Source: QYOJ01 sp964449285
GTDB lineage: Bacteria > Bacteroidota > Bacteroidia > Bacteroidales > FEN-979
NCBI GenBank assembly: GCA_964449285.1
Contig: CAYUZX010000072.1
Location: forward strand, 1 to 15,070
Direction of reading: 5' to 3'
Length of the DNA stretch: 15,070 nucleotides
Part shown: positions 6,574-14,294 of the stretch, piece by piece
Position numbering within the stretch: position 1 is the stretch's first letter
Layout of the letters: each line of letters begins with the position of its first letter
Notes under the pieces: generated by a model
Seen by the model: the letters and a program-made list of their open reading frames with translations, nothing else
Databases searched by the model: none
Told to the model about the DNA's origin: nothing
Translations under genes and position numbers: made by a program

Positions 6574-7707
6574 ATGAAAAAGATATTGTTTGTTCTGGGA
6601 TTCCTGATGGCTACATCAATTTGTGTTGAAGGGCAAAATCAATATAACAACAATGTATCCATCTCTATCCAGACTTTCTATGATGAACTTGCCCCTTATG
6701 GGGAGTGGATCTACACCCCCGATTATGGATATGCCTGGCATCCTTACCTTGATTACAATGAAAACTTCAGGCCTTATGCTACCAGAGGAAATTGGGTGTA
6801 CACTGACCTGGGCTGGACCTGGGTCTCCGATTATCGCTGGGGATGGGCTACCTTCCATTATGGCAGATGGTTCTTCGATGATTACTTCGGCTGGATGTGG
6901 ATGCCCGGTGATGAGTGGGCTCCTGCATGGGTTACATGGGGCTATTACAATGACTACTGGGCCTGGGCTCCCATGGGACCAAACATCTATGTAAATGGGA
7001 ATTTCACCTGGTATGCTCCCGCCTTTTGGTGGACATTCGTTCCCTTTCGCTATTTCTGCGCAAACAACTGGTACGATTACACTTATCGCCAGCCTGTTCA
7101 GGTCACCAATATCACCTACATCACAAATATATACTACGGGAACAATAACAATGTCAACAAGGGAAGTTGGTACTATGGTCCAAGGGTAGGCGATGTGGAG
7201 AGACGCTCTAATACACGGGTACAAAAAAGAACACTGATTGATTCCGATAAACCGTCTAACCTTACTGTGCGCGATAACAATTTGACGATATACCGACCGG
7301 GTGTGACTCAAAAACGGGAGAATCCACAGCCCACCAACTTTCGGACAGTCGATCAAACAAAGATCAACTCCAGGACGGTCGATCAAGGGAAGGTCAACTC
7401 CCGTACTGTCGATCCAGGAAAGATCAACTCCCAGACAGACGAAAACAGCCGGGTTAATATCAGGACACAGCCAGTAAAACAGCAGACAACTGAAACCACG
7501 ATGAAACGATATGGCGAACCAAATACCCAACCCCCGACCTCTACCCAGGAAACACGGGAAAAAAATAACATTGGAATTCCTAACAAACAAGTAGAGAAGT
7601 CGACTACACAAGGTAAGGCCACTACTTCCCCTAAGACGAGCGTGAAGCCGGCAGCCAGGGAAACCACGCCGACGAAAACAACCCCGCCAAAAACAAGAAG
7701 CAAATAA
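6574..7707 (+). CDS. Exported Trp/Tyr-rich DUF6600-like protein with basic low-complexity tail
   Basis: A 377-residue exported protein of unknown function. The signal peptide is MKKILFVLGFLMATSICVEG, followed by QNQ. Residues about 33-165 form a Trp/Tyr/Gly-rich region of repeated short WxW/GW strands (YGEWIYTPDYGYAWHP, DLGWTWVSDYRWGWATFHYG, GWMWMPGDEWAPAWVTWG, YWAWAPMGP), which matches the DUF6600/YXWGXW type I remember in periplasmic or outer-membrane-associated proteins. Residues about 257-296 are four 10-residue repeats (RTVDQTKINS type). The tail is Lys/Thr/Pro/Gln-rich and basic, ending TTPPKTRSK, and looks disordered. There is no T9SS sorting domain. ATG 6574 is chosen because it gives an immediate signal peptide. 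It is monocistronic, with a strong terminator after it. Confidence 0.75.
   Translation: MKKILFVLGFLMATSICVEGQNQYNNNVSISIQTFYDELAPYGEWIYTPDYGYAWHPYLDYNENFRPYATRGNWVYTDLGWTWVSDYRWGWATFHYGRWFFDDYFGWMWMPGDEWAPAWVTWGYYNDYWAWAPMGPNIYVNGNFTWYAPAFWWTFVPFRYFCANNWYDYTYRQPVQVTNITYITNIYYGNNNNVNKGSWYYGPRVGDVERRSNTRVQKRTLIDSDKPSNLTVRDNNLTIYRPGVTQKRENPQPTNFRTVDQTKINSRTVDQGKVNSRTVDPGKINSQTDENSRVNIRTQPVKQQTTETTMKRYGEPNTQPPTSTQETREKNNIGIPNKQVEKSTTQGKATTSPKTSVKPAARETTPTKTTPPKTRSK
7342..7461. repeat. Intragenic 30-bp tandem repeat, about four units
   Basis: Units start at 7342, 7372, 7402 and 7432 (the last degenerate) and share CGATC and the segment GATCAACTCC. They encode RTVDQTKINS, RTVDQGKVNS, RTVDPGKINS and QTDENSRVNI in the linker of the DUF6600-like protein. 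Confidence 0.85.
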
Positions 7708-7720
7708 TTTGGGGCGGATT

Positions 7721-7759
7721 AAAAACGGATACGGAAATTGATCTGCATCCGTTTTTTTT
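7721..7759 (+). terminator. Strong intrinsic terminator
   Basis: AAAAACGGAT (7721-7730) pairs perfectly with ATCCGTTTTT (7747-7756) across a 16-nt loop and runs into T8. The A-run on the other side makes it potentially bidirectional. It closes the DUF6600-like gene, 14 bp after its stop. Confidence 0.8.
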
Positions 7760-7824
7760 GGCTGACATTTCATGGTTGATTTTTCTGTATAAATTGCTTA
7801 TATTGCAGTCTTTATCACTACGTT

Positions 7825-8322
7825 ATGACTTCATCCAGATTCCTTGTTTTTATCACGGTACTGACAGCCGGCTTGTTTATTCTAATCTTTAACTCATGCA
7901 GTAAACATGAAACCGTTAGGGCTCCTTTACCGGTGAATCCTCAACGAATACCCTGTGAGGCGTGTGAACCTTTTGCCGGGTATTATGAGTTAAGGGATGT
8001 AACCGTCAACACGATAAACGGTTCCGTTGTTTGGTCACCCCTGCCGGTCAGCACGATCGACGGAAAGATTTTCGCCGGTTACCTGATGCTGAATACGTTG
8101 AGCGAGCTGGTGGTTTATCAGGCGGGAGAGGCCTATAATTCCCAGTGGTTTACAACAAATCCCTATACGTATACCATCTTTTACAACTACTGGATACGCA
8201 ATGACTCATCTTTGGTGGTTGGTCCGGAGAAAGAGCCTGGCGCGTTTTTTCCGCATCTTGGTGCACAAGTCAGCAGGATTGATACAATCATCTGGGACAG
8301 GTGCAGGTATGTGAGGCAATGA
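7825..8322 (+). CDS. Small predicted lipoprotein, function unknown
   Basis: 165 residues. The N-terminal segment MTSSRFLVFITVLTAGLFILIFNSC is a lipoprotein signal with Cys25 as the likely lipidated residue, so the protein is probably anchored in an outer or inner membrane. The mature part begins with a Pro-rich linker, then a CEAC pair (about 44-47) and a beta-rich stretch with alternating hydrophobic and aromatic residues (GYYELRDVTV, YTYTIFYNYWIRNDSSL), possibly a small beta-barrel or sandwich; I do not recognise the family. The ATG is chosen for the signal sequence. It is separated from the upstream gene by the terminator at 7721-7759. Its last codons overlap the repeat-like stretch at 8311-8356, and it converges with the yjbQ remnant. 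Confidence 0.7.
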   Translation: MTSSRFLVFITVLTAGLFILIFNSCSKHETVRAPLPVNPQRIPCEACEPFAGYYELRDVTVNTINGSVVWSPLPVSTIDGKIFAGYLMLNTLSELVVYQAGEAYNSQWFTTNPYTYTIFYNYWIRNDSSLVVGPEKEPGAFFPHLGAQVSRIDTIIWDRCRYVRQ

Positions 8323-8356
8323 GTGGTGAAGTGGTGAGACGGTGAGGCTTGAGCCG
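8311..8356. repeat. Degenerate 7-8 bp repeat at the broken yjbQ end
   Basis: TGA-led units TGAGGCAA, TGAGTGG, TGAAGTGG, TGAGACGG, TGAGGCT and TGAGCCG follow each other at 7-8 bp spacing. The vocabulary resembles the GTGAGAC array at 1922. The stretch begins in the last codons of the lipoprotein gene and ends where YjbQ homology starts. Confidence 0.5.
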
Positions 8357-8640
8357 AGGATAGAGGTCTTGATGTGGCTGGTCATGTCGTCGCGCCCCTC
8401 CATCGTGTGGAGGCAGAACCCCGCGTTTTCAGGAACATTTTCATTAAAAAAAGTCTCCATATCCATTCTAACATCGGGGTCGGCGCTTTCGTTGACGGTC
8501 AGGGAGGCGGAGGTATGTTTGATGAAGAGGTGCAGCAATCCGGTCGGGATCTTGCTTAGTTCGGGCAGATGGTTCGTTACTTCAGCAGTGATGACGTGAA
8601 ACCCGCGGTCGCTTAAAATGCAGAGGCTATAACTCGTTCC
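8344..8640 (-). pseudogene. yjbQ: yjbQ/UPF0047 remnant, missing both ends
   Basis: The minus strand encodes the recognisable middle of a YjbQ-family (UPF0047) protein: LSDRGFHVITAEVTNHLPEL, then GLLHLFIKHTSASLTVNE, ADPDVRMDMETFFNENVPEN, HTMEGRDDMTSHIKTS and ILGSSLT. Intact members are about 135-140 residues and continue after this point with a conserved GTWQG...EHR...GGSR block. Here that block is absent and is replaced by the translated repeat at 8311-8356. At the other end the frame continues upstream of Tyr35 (8631) into sequence unlike YjbQ, without the usual Met start. An open frame runs through (8206-8733), but both natural ends are lost, so I call it a remnant. The family has been linked to weak thiamine-phosphate synthase activity; no function is expected here. 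Confidence 0.75.
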
Positions 8641-8675
8641 TGGAGTACTATCTTGCAAATCGTTGATGGTGTTTG

Positions 8676-8755
8676 AAACGTCCAGTACGTGACCCGTATG
8701 CTGGGTGGTGTGAGAGGTACACCGGCAGGCCAAACGTCATGTCCACTCGTTGTAA
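8676..8755 (+). mobile_element. Probable 3' tail of a group II intron (domain V-like), no maturase
   Basis: CCAG TACG (8682-8689), loop TGACC, CGTA, a 2-nt bulge (TG) and CTGG (8701-8704) form the two-helix, bulged hairpin typical of intron domain V. It is followed by GTGGTGTGAGAGG, a string I associate with the region after domain V in bacterial and archaeal group II introns, and by TGTCCACTCGTT, similar to the ...CTACTCGAT 3' ends of such introns. Domain VI pairing is poor, and no reverse transcriptase or 5' intron part is present. It adjoins the broken 5' end of the yjbQ remnant and, on the other side, the tmRNA-tail repeat. Assignment is from memory of the motif. Confidence 0.4.
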
Positions 8756-8834
8756 GAATGTGTTGACAAAAAATAAAAACACCATAATAAGCAGTATATT
8801 AGCGTATTACGGTGTTTATTCGTGGAGCTGGAGG
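8749..8834 (-). repeat. Copy of the tmRNA 3'-tail attachment scar with its terminator
   Basis: Read rightward: TTGTAAGAATGTGTTGAC, an A-rich run, a hairpin (8777-8789 with 8805-8817, 13 bp with one mismatch) and GTGGAGCTGGAGG, the complement of a tmRNA-like 3' end CCTCCAGCTCCAC. The right 28 bp (8807-8834) are identical to 14584-14611, and similarity extends left to about 14525. On the minus strand it reads as an RNA 3' end followed by a T-rich terminator. At 8834/8835 the similarity stops abruptly and a T9SS protein gene begins mid-sequence. Confidence 0.75.
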
Positions 8835-10479
8835 TTCTCCTAATGAAATCTACCGGAACTACTTCGAAACACTCGACATCGCCATCAATGCTCAACGAGT
8901 GAACCGTTATGATGATGGCTCGGCTCAGGATCCACCCCATGATGAAGACGGCCCCGGACCAGCCACCTATACCGGACTGGTGCTCAAATGCAACACATAC
9001 AGTGATAACTCTTACGATGAAGTGGTAACCCGTGAAAATCCCACTGGTTTGGAAGGAATCGCCCGCGACCAGGGAAGTCCAAGTCCGGCTACAAAAGAAG
9101 ATCTTGCCGGCAATACCTTCTCTCCCTATCACGAAACAGCCCAGATCGCGGAGACCGATATCAAAAACGAGGGGAATTTCGTATTCTATTATCATCATAT
9201 ACAGGCATATCCTGGTCTACGAGTAGAACCAGATTTCTATACAACAAGTTTGGTCGATCCGGATGAAGGCATTTTTCAACACGATTCTTTATGTTGTCCA
9301 TCAAGATTAGAATCAGGAGGATCACAGGAGGAGATGAAAGACGCCATGGCTGGCGAAACAGAGAGTGGCGATTTGTTGTTAACGGAGTATATATCCTTAG
9401 TTGATGGTGGGAATACAGAAGCGCTGAATGAGGATGTATTTTTCAGTATGCCTCCTGATGCCATACCATTGCACCAGGATCTGCTCGGCGAATCTCCCTA
9501 TCTATCCGATACCGTCATGAAATCGGCCATTGCCAAAGAGGAGGTGCTACCCAATGCCATGATCCGGGATATCCTGGTGGCCAACCCGCAATCGGCAAAG
9601 TCCAATACCATTTTGGATGAATTGAATAACCGATTTGTACCTATGCCCGAACCGATGATGGATGAGATCCTTGCCGGACAAACCCAAATATCGGCAAAAG
9701 AGACCCTTGAAGGTGAAATCGCTTACCACAAGGCAAAACGGCAGGATCTGTTTTATCAACTGGTGAAATCATACAGAGCCGACACAATAAATCCGGCATC
9801 CTATGATAGCCTGATTGCCTTGCTTCAAAGAGAATCGTCATTGAAAGCAAAGTATATGCTTGCCTTTGAATATCTTGAAAACGGCGACACTACCCTTGTT
9901 GCCAATACACTAAACGCCATTCCTGCTACTTTTACCTTATCGAATACTCAGGAACAGGTATACAATGATTACCTGGATTATTTTGGGATATTGACCTCGT
10001 TGAAAACGGAAGGGAAGTCGGTTCTTGAGCTAAGTTCCAATCAAATCACAGTACTGCAAAATCTCTCTGCCACAGGAGTTGAGCCAGTCAGTTCCTATGC
10101 CCGGAATATATTATTAGCTAATCAACTGATGGAGTATTATGAGCCCATATTAATTCCCGACATGTCCAATCCAGCTCCTTCAAAACCTAACGTTAAGCCG
10201 GATCAAGTAACCCTGGATGAGTATTTCAAGGTATACCCCAATCCGGCCAAACACTATGCCATCGTCGAATATAACCTGATCGGGTATCAAAACTCCTCCA
10301 ATCAGGTTATCTTTGTAATAACCAATCAGGAGGGAAAAGTGATGGGGCGGATACAGGTTCAAAAACAGCAGGATCAGTTTGTGCTGAACACCACATCCTA
10401 TGTACCTGGTAATTATGTATGCACCTTGTTTATCGGAGGGGACATCCTGCAGAGTCAGAAATTTATCATCATCAGGTGA
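8812..10479 (+). CDS. T9SS cargo protein, truncated at its N-terminus
   Basis: The open frame encodes about 555 residues but has no genuine start. It opens inside the terminator of the tmRNA-tail repeat (GTG 8812), and there is no signal peptide, which a T9SS substrate needs. Native protein sequence probably begins around RGAGGSPNEIYRNYFETLD (from 8821). The early part (NEIYRNYF...NAQ...LKCNTYSDNSYDE...) resembles the end of a right-handed beta-helix with N-x-I/F strands, and a helical region (about 190-450) follows. A T9SS type A sorting domain occupies about 474-555 (VYPNPAKHYAIVEYN ... QSQKFIIIR). The upstream half appears to have been removed by recombination at the tmRNA-like core. It is probably non-functional or unexported unless a start is supplied. 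The next gene starts 5 bp after its stop, so the two were one operon. Confidence 0.7.
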   Translation: MFIRGAGGSPNEIYRNYFETLDIAINAQRVNRYDDGSAQDPPHDEDGPGPATYTGLVLKCNTYSDNSYDEVVTRENPTGLEGIARDQGSPSPATKEDLAGNTFSPYHETAQIAETDIKNEGNFVFYYHHIQAYPGLRVEPDFYTTSLVDPDEGIFQHDSLCCPSRLESGGSQEEMKDAMAGETESGDLLLTEYISLVDGGNTEALNEDVFFSMPPDAIPLHQDLLGESPYLSDTVMKSAIAKEEVLPNAMIRDILVANPQSAKSNTILDELNNRFVPMPEPMMDEILAGQTQISAKETLEGEIAYHKAKRQDLFYQLVKSYRADTINPASYDSLIALLQRESSLKAKYMLAFEYLENGDTTLVANTLNAIPATFTLSNTQEQVYNDYLDYFGILTSLKTEGKSVLELSSNQITVLQNLSATGVEPVSSYARNILLANQLMEYYEPILIPDMSNPAPSKPNVKPDQVTLDEYFKVYPNPAKHYAIVEYNLIGYQNSSNQVIFVITNQEGKVMGRIQVQKQQDQFVLNTTSYVPGNYVCTLFIGGDILQSQKFIIIR

Positions 10480-10484
10480 TTCTT

Positions 10485-12083
10485 ATGAAAAGGAAATGCT
10501 TCTTAGTCTTTACACTGATCATAGCTATTTGCCAACTTGCATACAGCCAACAATGGCCAAAGGTTTATTCAAATGCCTATGCAAGTTGGCTTATTGAATC
10601 ATATGATAGGGGATATTTTATAACTGGACCAAATGGGGATTACGATTATAGCTTAATCATTAAGACAACAATAAATGGAGATGCTTTATGGACTCTATCA
10701 GTTGGAAACGGCCAGTATCAATCCTCTTTTTTTAGTATTGATCAATCATTTGATGGTGGATTTGTGGTAACCGGGCAGAGCAATAAATACGATTCGTGGG
10801 GGGATCCCGTAATCATGAAGTTTTCTGCTTGTGGAGAAGTTGAATGGTGTACGGTTATCAATACGCCAGGCGATGGAGATAGAGGGAGACAAGTAAGGTC
10901 TACACCAGATAGTTGTTACCTAATCTTAGCAATGTATTCCGACCCTAATCCCAAATACAGGATCCAGTTGTTTAAATTTGACCGAAACGGGGAGTTGATC
11001 TGGAGGCAGAATTATCCGCCCGATAGTCTAGTGTTCGCAGAAAATAGTAAGAATCTATTTGTGGATAGCACTTATTATCTTATCTCTGCGAAATGTCATT
11101 ATCCAGATCCTGGACAAACAGGGGGTTATGAACGACCCTACTACATCAAAACGGATACGGCGGGGAATGTGATCTGGAAATTGGTCTATGGAAGTGGGAA
11201 TGGGTTTCATGGTTTCCCGTTTTATAAGCCGGTAAAGAGTTCTTCAGGTTTTTTCTATGATGTGGGTTGGCATAGCAATTACTGCGATACTCCTGCATTG
11301 TGGAAGTTTACAGAAGAAGGAACGGAGGATTATTTCCAAGATCTATTCCCAGGATCATGCCCAGCAGGTAGCAGTGCTCTCAATTTTTTAAATGATACAA
11401 CGCTTGTTACTATGGTTGGAGGAACAATCAGTGGAAGTGATGTGTATAAATGGATCAAAACGGATACATTGGGGATAGAATTTCAGGAAAAAGAATATAC
11501 AGAAAACTGGATTAAATATACTGGGCTCTCTATTATTAGTTCTGATCGGAAAATTACAAGCATTTCCAGAAGTCTTGGCGGTCCGATATATTATTTCTAC
11601 AAACTCAACTCAGACCTCGAATTCGACAGCATCTACACCGTGCCACGCACCTATGACAGTTTGTGCCCATATCCCATTGTTTCCGACACTGTTGATCCGG
11701 ATTGCGGGTTAATTGTGAGCATCAAAGATCCTGAAGAATATCCTGAGTTGTACCGGCTTAGGGTTTATCCTAATCCTGCTTCAAACAAGGTCACCGTGGA
11801 AATCCCCGAATTTTTAATAAAACGTTCCGGTACACTGGTAGGGGCGGGTTCCAAACCCGCCCCTGATGGATCCGGATTTCAAGTTACAACAGTTTACCAT
11901 CAATGGGGATCGGCCTTATTGGAAGTGTATGATTTATTTGGGAGGAAAATGATGGAGCAGTTGGTATTGCAGGCAGATCGGGAAGTGGAGGTAGATGTGA
12001 GTCAATGGCAAGGTGGGATGTATGTGTTCAGGTTGAGTTATAGGGGGGAGACAATAGCGACGGAAAAGGTGGTGGTGGAGTGA
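10485..12083 (+). CDS. T9SS cargo protein with propeller-like repeats; sorting domain split by a palindrome insert
   Basis: 532 residues from ATG 10485, five bases after the previous stop; this start gives a clean signal peptide (MKRKCFLVFTLIIAICQLAYS|QQW). Longer in-frame starts would overlap the upstream gene and bury the signal. The body (about 25-410) has repeated units of the kind GGFVVTGQSNK..DPVIMKFSACGEVEWCTVI and YRIQLFKFDRNGELIWRQNY, typical of PQQ/delta-60-like beta-propeller proteins that log values along blades. The T9SS type A domain starts at VYPNPASNKV (427) and ends TEKVVVE; at about 106 residues it is longer than the usual 75-80. The excess lies at about 447-475 (SGTLVGAGSKPAPDGSG), encoded by a GC-rich palindrome. 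Likely surface-attached or secreted; the ligand is unknown. Confidence 0.8.
   Translation: MKRKCFLVFTLIIAICQLAYSQQWPKVYSNAYASWLIESYDRGYFITGPNGDYDYSLIIKTTINGDALWTLSVGNGQYQSSFFSIDQSFDGGFVVTGQSNKYDSWGDPVIMKFSACGEVEWCTVINTPGDGDRGRQVRSTPDSCYLILAMYSDPNPKYRIQLFKFDRNGELIWRQNYPPDSLVFAENSKNLFVDSTYYLISAKCHYPDPGQTGGYERPYYIKTDTAGNVIWKLVYGSGNGFHGFPFYKPVKSSSGFFYDVGWHSNYCDTPALWKFTEEGTEDYFQDLFPGSCPAGSSALNFLNDTTLVTMVGGTISGSDVYKWIKTDTLGIEFQEKEYTENWIKYTGLSIISSDRKITSISRSLGGPIYYFYKLNSDLEFDSIYTVPRTYDSLCPYPIVSDTVDPDCGLIVSIKDPEEYPELYRLRVYPNPASNKVTVEIPEFLIKRSGTLVGAGSKPAPDGSGFQVTTVYHQWGSALLEVYDLFGRKMMEQLVLQADREVEVDVSQWQGGMYVFRLSYRGETIATEKVVVE
11826..11876. repeat. GC-rich palindromic repeat inserted in a coding region
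   Basis: GGGGCGGGTT (11841-11850) and AACCCGCCCC (11854-11863) are perfect inverted repeats with a 3-nt loop; outer arms TCCGG (11826-11830) and CCGGA (11872-11876) flank them. It is encoded as VGAGSKPAP within the sorting domain. It stands out from the A/T-richer gene and resembles dispersed REP-like palindromes that I associate with similar GAG(F/S)KPAP peptides in other proteins. Confidence 0.7.
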
Positions 12084-12142
12084 ATTTGTTTCTTGGTAAA
12101 ATCGGGATGCAATAGTTTAACAAACAGCAAGATATATCTCAA

Positions 12143-14056
12143 ATGAAAAAATTTTTAGAACTCCCAAAGGTATTCTTTTTTGTGATACTATGGAGTGGGT
12201 CTTCGGCACAAACTCACTTTCCGACTGTGATTGAGGGCTATGGCAGTGCCTGGCCCTGGACACAGCTTCATACATGCTATTTTCCTGGTGGTTTTCCAAC
12301 AGCGCTTTTTCAGATGCAGCTCTATGACACAACCGAACTAGGCGGATTACTGGGTATGTATAACGATTCTATTCTGGAAGCCCCGGTGGATAGTGATATT
12401 GTATACGACTACCCTCTCCCATTCTGCGAATCCTGGGATACGGGATCGTTTGCTTATAACGACTGGACGCTAAACCCCACCACCGGCAATAACTGGTCCA
12501 TCAATCCGCTTGTTGGGAACCCGTCACCAACGGCAGACTTCTCCTGGACGCCAGTCATCTCTGACTACACCCACTCATTCGAATCCAAGGTATTGGATGC
12601 CACTCCGTTTGACTGTGGAGAACTCTGGCTGGATTTCGACTGGAAACTGGTCGACCAGAACAGCACGGGTAACGAGTTACTGGTCGTCGAGCTGTACCGC
12701 GACACAACCTGGAGAGAGGTCATCACCTTTGCAAATGAAGGTTCGGTGGACTGGACCTCTGAACACCTCAACATCAGCGATGGCGGAGGTAAAGCCATCA
12801 AGATCCGCTTCACCGCCACAGGGGTAAGTTCAGAAGATATTCAGCACTGGTATGTTGATAACATCTGTCTAAATGGGATTTGCAGTCCACCGTTGAACCT
12901 CGAGGATTATAACCTCTGGTACTTAGGGAATGGCTTTTGGGATGTCTCTCTGCGTTGGTCGCCTCCCAATTGTCCTGGACCTCCGGAACAATGGATCCAC
13001 TGGGACGATGGCGTGAACTATGAAACTATCGGGTCGGGTGGTAATTGGGATGTCGATATCGCCGCCCGTTGGGATGCCAATATGATCGCCCCATTCGAAG
13101 GGGGTTCTGTGACAAAGATCGCCTTCTTTCCCACTTCGGCCGGCACGGCCACTTATAAGCTTCGGGTGTGGAAAGGACCAGATGCAGCGATCCTGCTGGT
13201 CGATCAGACGGTTCCTTCGGTCTCGCTGGATCACTGGAACATCGTAAACATCATAAACCCTGTTCTGATAGATGTGACCCAGGAACTCTGGATCGGATTG
13301 AATGTCAATGCTACGGACGGATGGCCTGCCGGTTGCGATAATGGGCCTGCGATTGTAAACTATGGCGACATGATTTACTACTCAGGGGCCTGGTCTTCCA
13401 TATATACGGCATACGGTCTCAACTTCAACTGGAATATCCAGGGCTATGTGGAAACTGCGAAGGATGCGGTATCCGTCCCGATCGTTCTCCCGCCTTCAAA
13501 ACCAATTGGATTCTATGGAGGCTTGATAACTGCATCGGGCACCACAAACCAGAATGCTACACCATTTGCTCCGACTATCGATCCGGGTGACAGCATTATT
13601 CTTGGGTATAACCTTTATCATGGAACGGACTTCGGTACAATATGGAGCCAGGTAAACACCGACCTCATACTCGATACATCCTATACTGATCAGGTTTTTG
13701 TACCTTTTATAGATGAGATTTACTATTATACAACTGCAGTTTTTGATGCCTGTGAATCTATCTCTTCCAACACGAGAGTGGTTTCTATTTATTATGGTCC
13801 TAGCATCGACGAGCATTCTACCGGATCTCTATTGCTCTATCCGAACCCGGCGACCGATTTCATAGTTGTGAAAAGCACTTCTCCAATCACCAGCCTAGAG
13901 GTGAGGAACTTTTTGGGGCAGACAGTTTACTGTCATCCTGACCTGAATACAGAATCCATTGAGATCAATGTTGAGAACCTTCCATCAGGGATCTATTTTG
14001 TGTCAGTCACAACCAGGCAGGGGATTCAGATGCGTAAAATTGTGGTTTCTCACTAG
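12143..14056 (+). CDS. Large multidomain T9SS cargo protein (jelly-roll and Fn3-like domains)
   Basis: 637 residues. The signal peptide is MKKFLELPKVFFFVILWSGSSA, likely cut before Gln23. Residues about 93-245 (FCESWDTGSFAYNDW ... SFESKVLD ... LWLDFDWKL ... ELLVVELYRDTTWREV ... IKIRFTATGVSSEDIQHWYVDNICL) look like a MAM/choice-of-anchor-J type beta-sandwich. About 285-445 is a second beta domain (WIHWDDG ... FEGGSVTKIAFFP ... YKLRVWKG ... LWIGLNVNATDGWPAGCDNGP). An Fn3-like segment follows (about 480-555, GYNLYHGTDFGTIWSQVNTDLILDTSYTDQ). The T9SS type A domain is about 565-637 (LYPNPATDF ... NFLGQTVY ... LPSGIYFVSV ... KIVVSH). It lies 59 bp after the previous stop and is probably co-transcribed. 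Likely a secreted adhesin or enzyme-associated surface protein; no catalytic motif is recognised. Confidence 0.82.
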   Translation: MKKFLELPKVFFFVILWSGSSAQTHFPTVIEGYGSAWPWTQLHTCYFPGGFPTALFQMQLYDTTELGGLLGMYNDSILEAPVDSDIVYDYPLPFCESWDTGSFAYNDWTLNPTTGNNWSINPLVGNPSPTADFSWTPVISDYTHSFESKVLDATPFDCGELWLDFDWKLVDQNSTGNELLVVELYRDTTWREVITFANEGSVDWTSEHLNISDGGGKAIKIRFTATGVSSEDIQHWYVDNICLNGICSPPLNLEDYNLWYLGNGFWDVSLRWSPPNCPGPPEQWIHWDDGVNYETIGSGGNWDVDIAARWDANMIAPFEGGSVTKIAFFPTSAGTATYKLRVWKGPDAAILLVDQTVPSVSLDHWNIVNIINPVLIDVTQELWIGLNVNATDGWPAGCDNGPAIVNYGDMIYYSGAWSSIYTAYGLNFNWNIQGYVETAKDAVSVPIVLPPSKPIGFYGGLITASGTTNQNATPFAPTIDPGDSIILGYNLYHGTDFGTIWSQVNTDLILDTSYTDQVFVPFIDEIYYYTTAVFDACESISSNTRVVSIYYGPSIDEHSTGSLLLYPNPATDFIVVKSTSPITSLEVRNFLGQTVYCHPDLNTESIEINVENLPSGIYFVSVTTRQGIQMRKIVVSH

Positions 14057-14147
14057 TCAGACTGATTAGGATGACAATTTTATGTACCTGATCCTTATTC
14101 ATTTAAAATAGGAAACGTTTATCGGCATGGGGGATCAATCTTACGGC

Positions 14148-14202
14148 TTGTCAAAAGAGTCTTACTATCAGGATCTAGATCCTGTAAGATATTTGTCAAA
14201 AG
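14148..14202. repeat. Palindrome framed by a 10-bp direct repeat
   Basis: TTGTCAAAAG occurs at 14148-14157 and 14193-14202. Between them is a perfect 16-bp palindrome CAGGATCTAGATCCTG (14169-14184), with partial outer pairing TCTTA/TAAGA. No T-run follows, so it is not an obvious terminator. It lies between the last T9SS gene and the tRNA-scar array; 14057-14147 holds nothing recognisable. Confidence 0.6.
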
Positions 14203-14221
14203 GTATCGAAGTTTATTTGCA

Positions 14222-14246
14222 TTTGTGTGTCCTTTTGTGTGTACCC
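14222..14246. repeat. Attachment-array direct repeat 1 (12-bp spacing)
   Basis: TTTGTGTGT occurs at 14222-14230 and 14234-14242, spaced 12 bp, just left of the first terminator/tRNA scar. Equivalent pairs recur at 14367-14385 (TTGTGTA x2), 14525-14541 (GTATG x2) and 14672-14691 (AGTCCACC x2), all 12 bp apart and about 150 bp from each other. They resemble integrase arm/DR-type sites. Confidence 0.6.
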
Positions 14247-14284
14247 AAATAAAAAACCACCTACAAGTGACTCTGTAAGTGGTT
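14245..14284 (-). terminator. Terminator behind the tRNA-Asn scar
   Basis: AACCAC-C-TACA (14255-14265) pairs with TGTA-A-GTGGTT (14274-14284), one mismatch, 8-nt loop. On the minus strand the stem is followed by a T-run (TTTTTTATTT), so it terminates transcription coming from the tRNA side. Confidence 0.7.
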
Positions 14285-14294
14285 GATTTAGAAG

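Noticed and set aside
6616..7773. Long minus-strand open frame (385 codons) opposite the DUF6600-like gene
   Set aside because: It mirrors the Trp/Tyr/Pro-rich codons of the plus gene, is full of Ile/Pro/Val runs with no domain, lacks a promoter, and runs through the terminator.
8206..8343. C-terminal extension of the yjbQ frame as a new functional protein
   Set aside because: This part is antisense to the lipoprotein gene and translated repeat DNA and lacks the conserved YjbQ C-terminal block.
10419..10484. Longer start for the 10485-12083 gene
   Set aside because: It would overlap the preceding sorting domain codons and place 22 residues before a good signal peptide; ATG 10485 is better.
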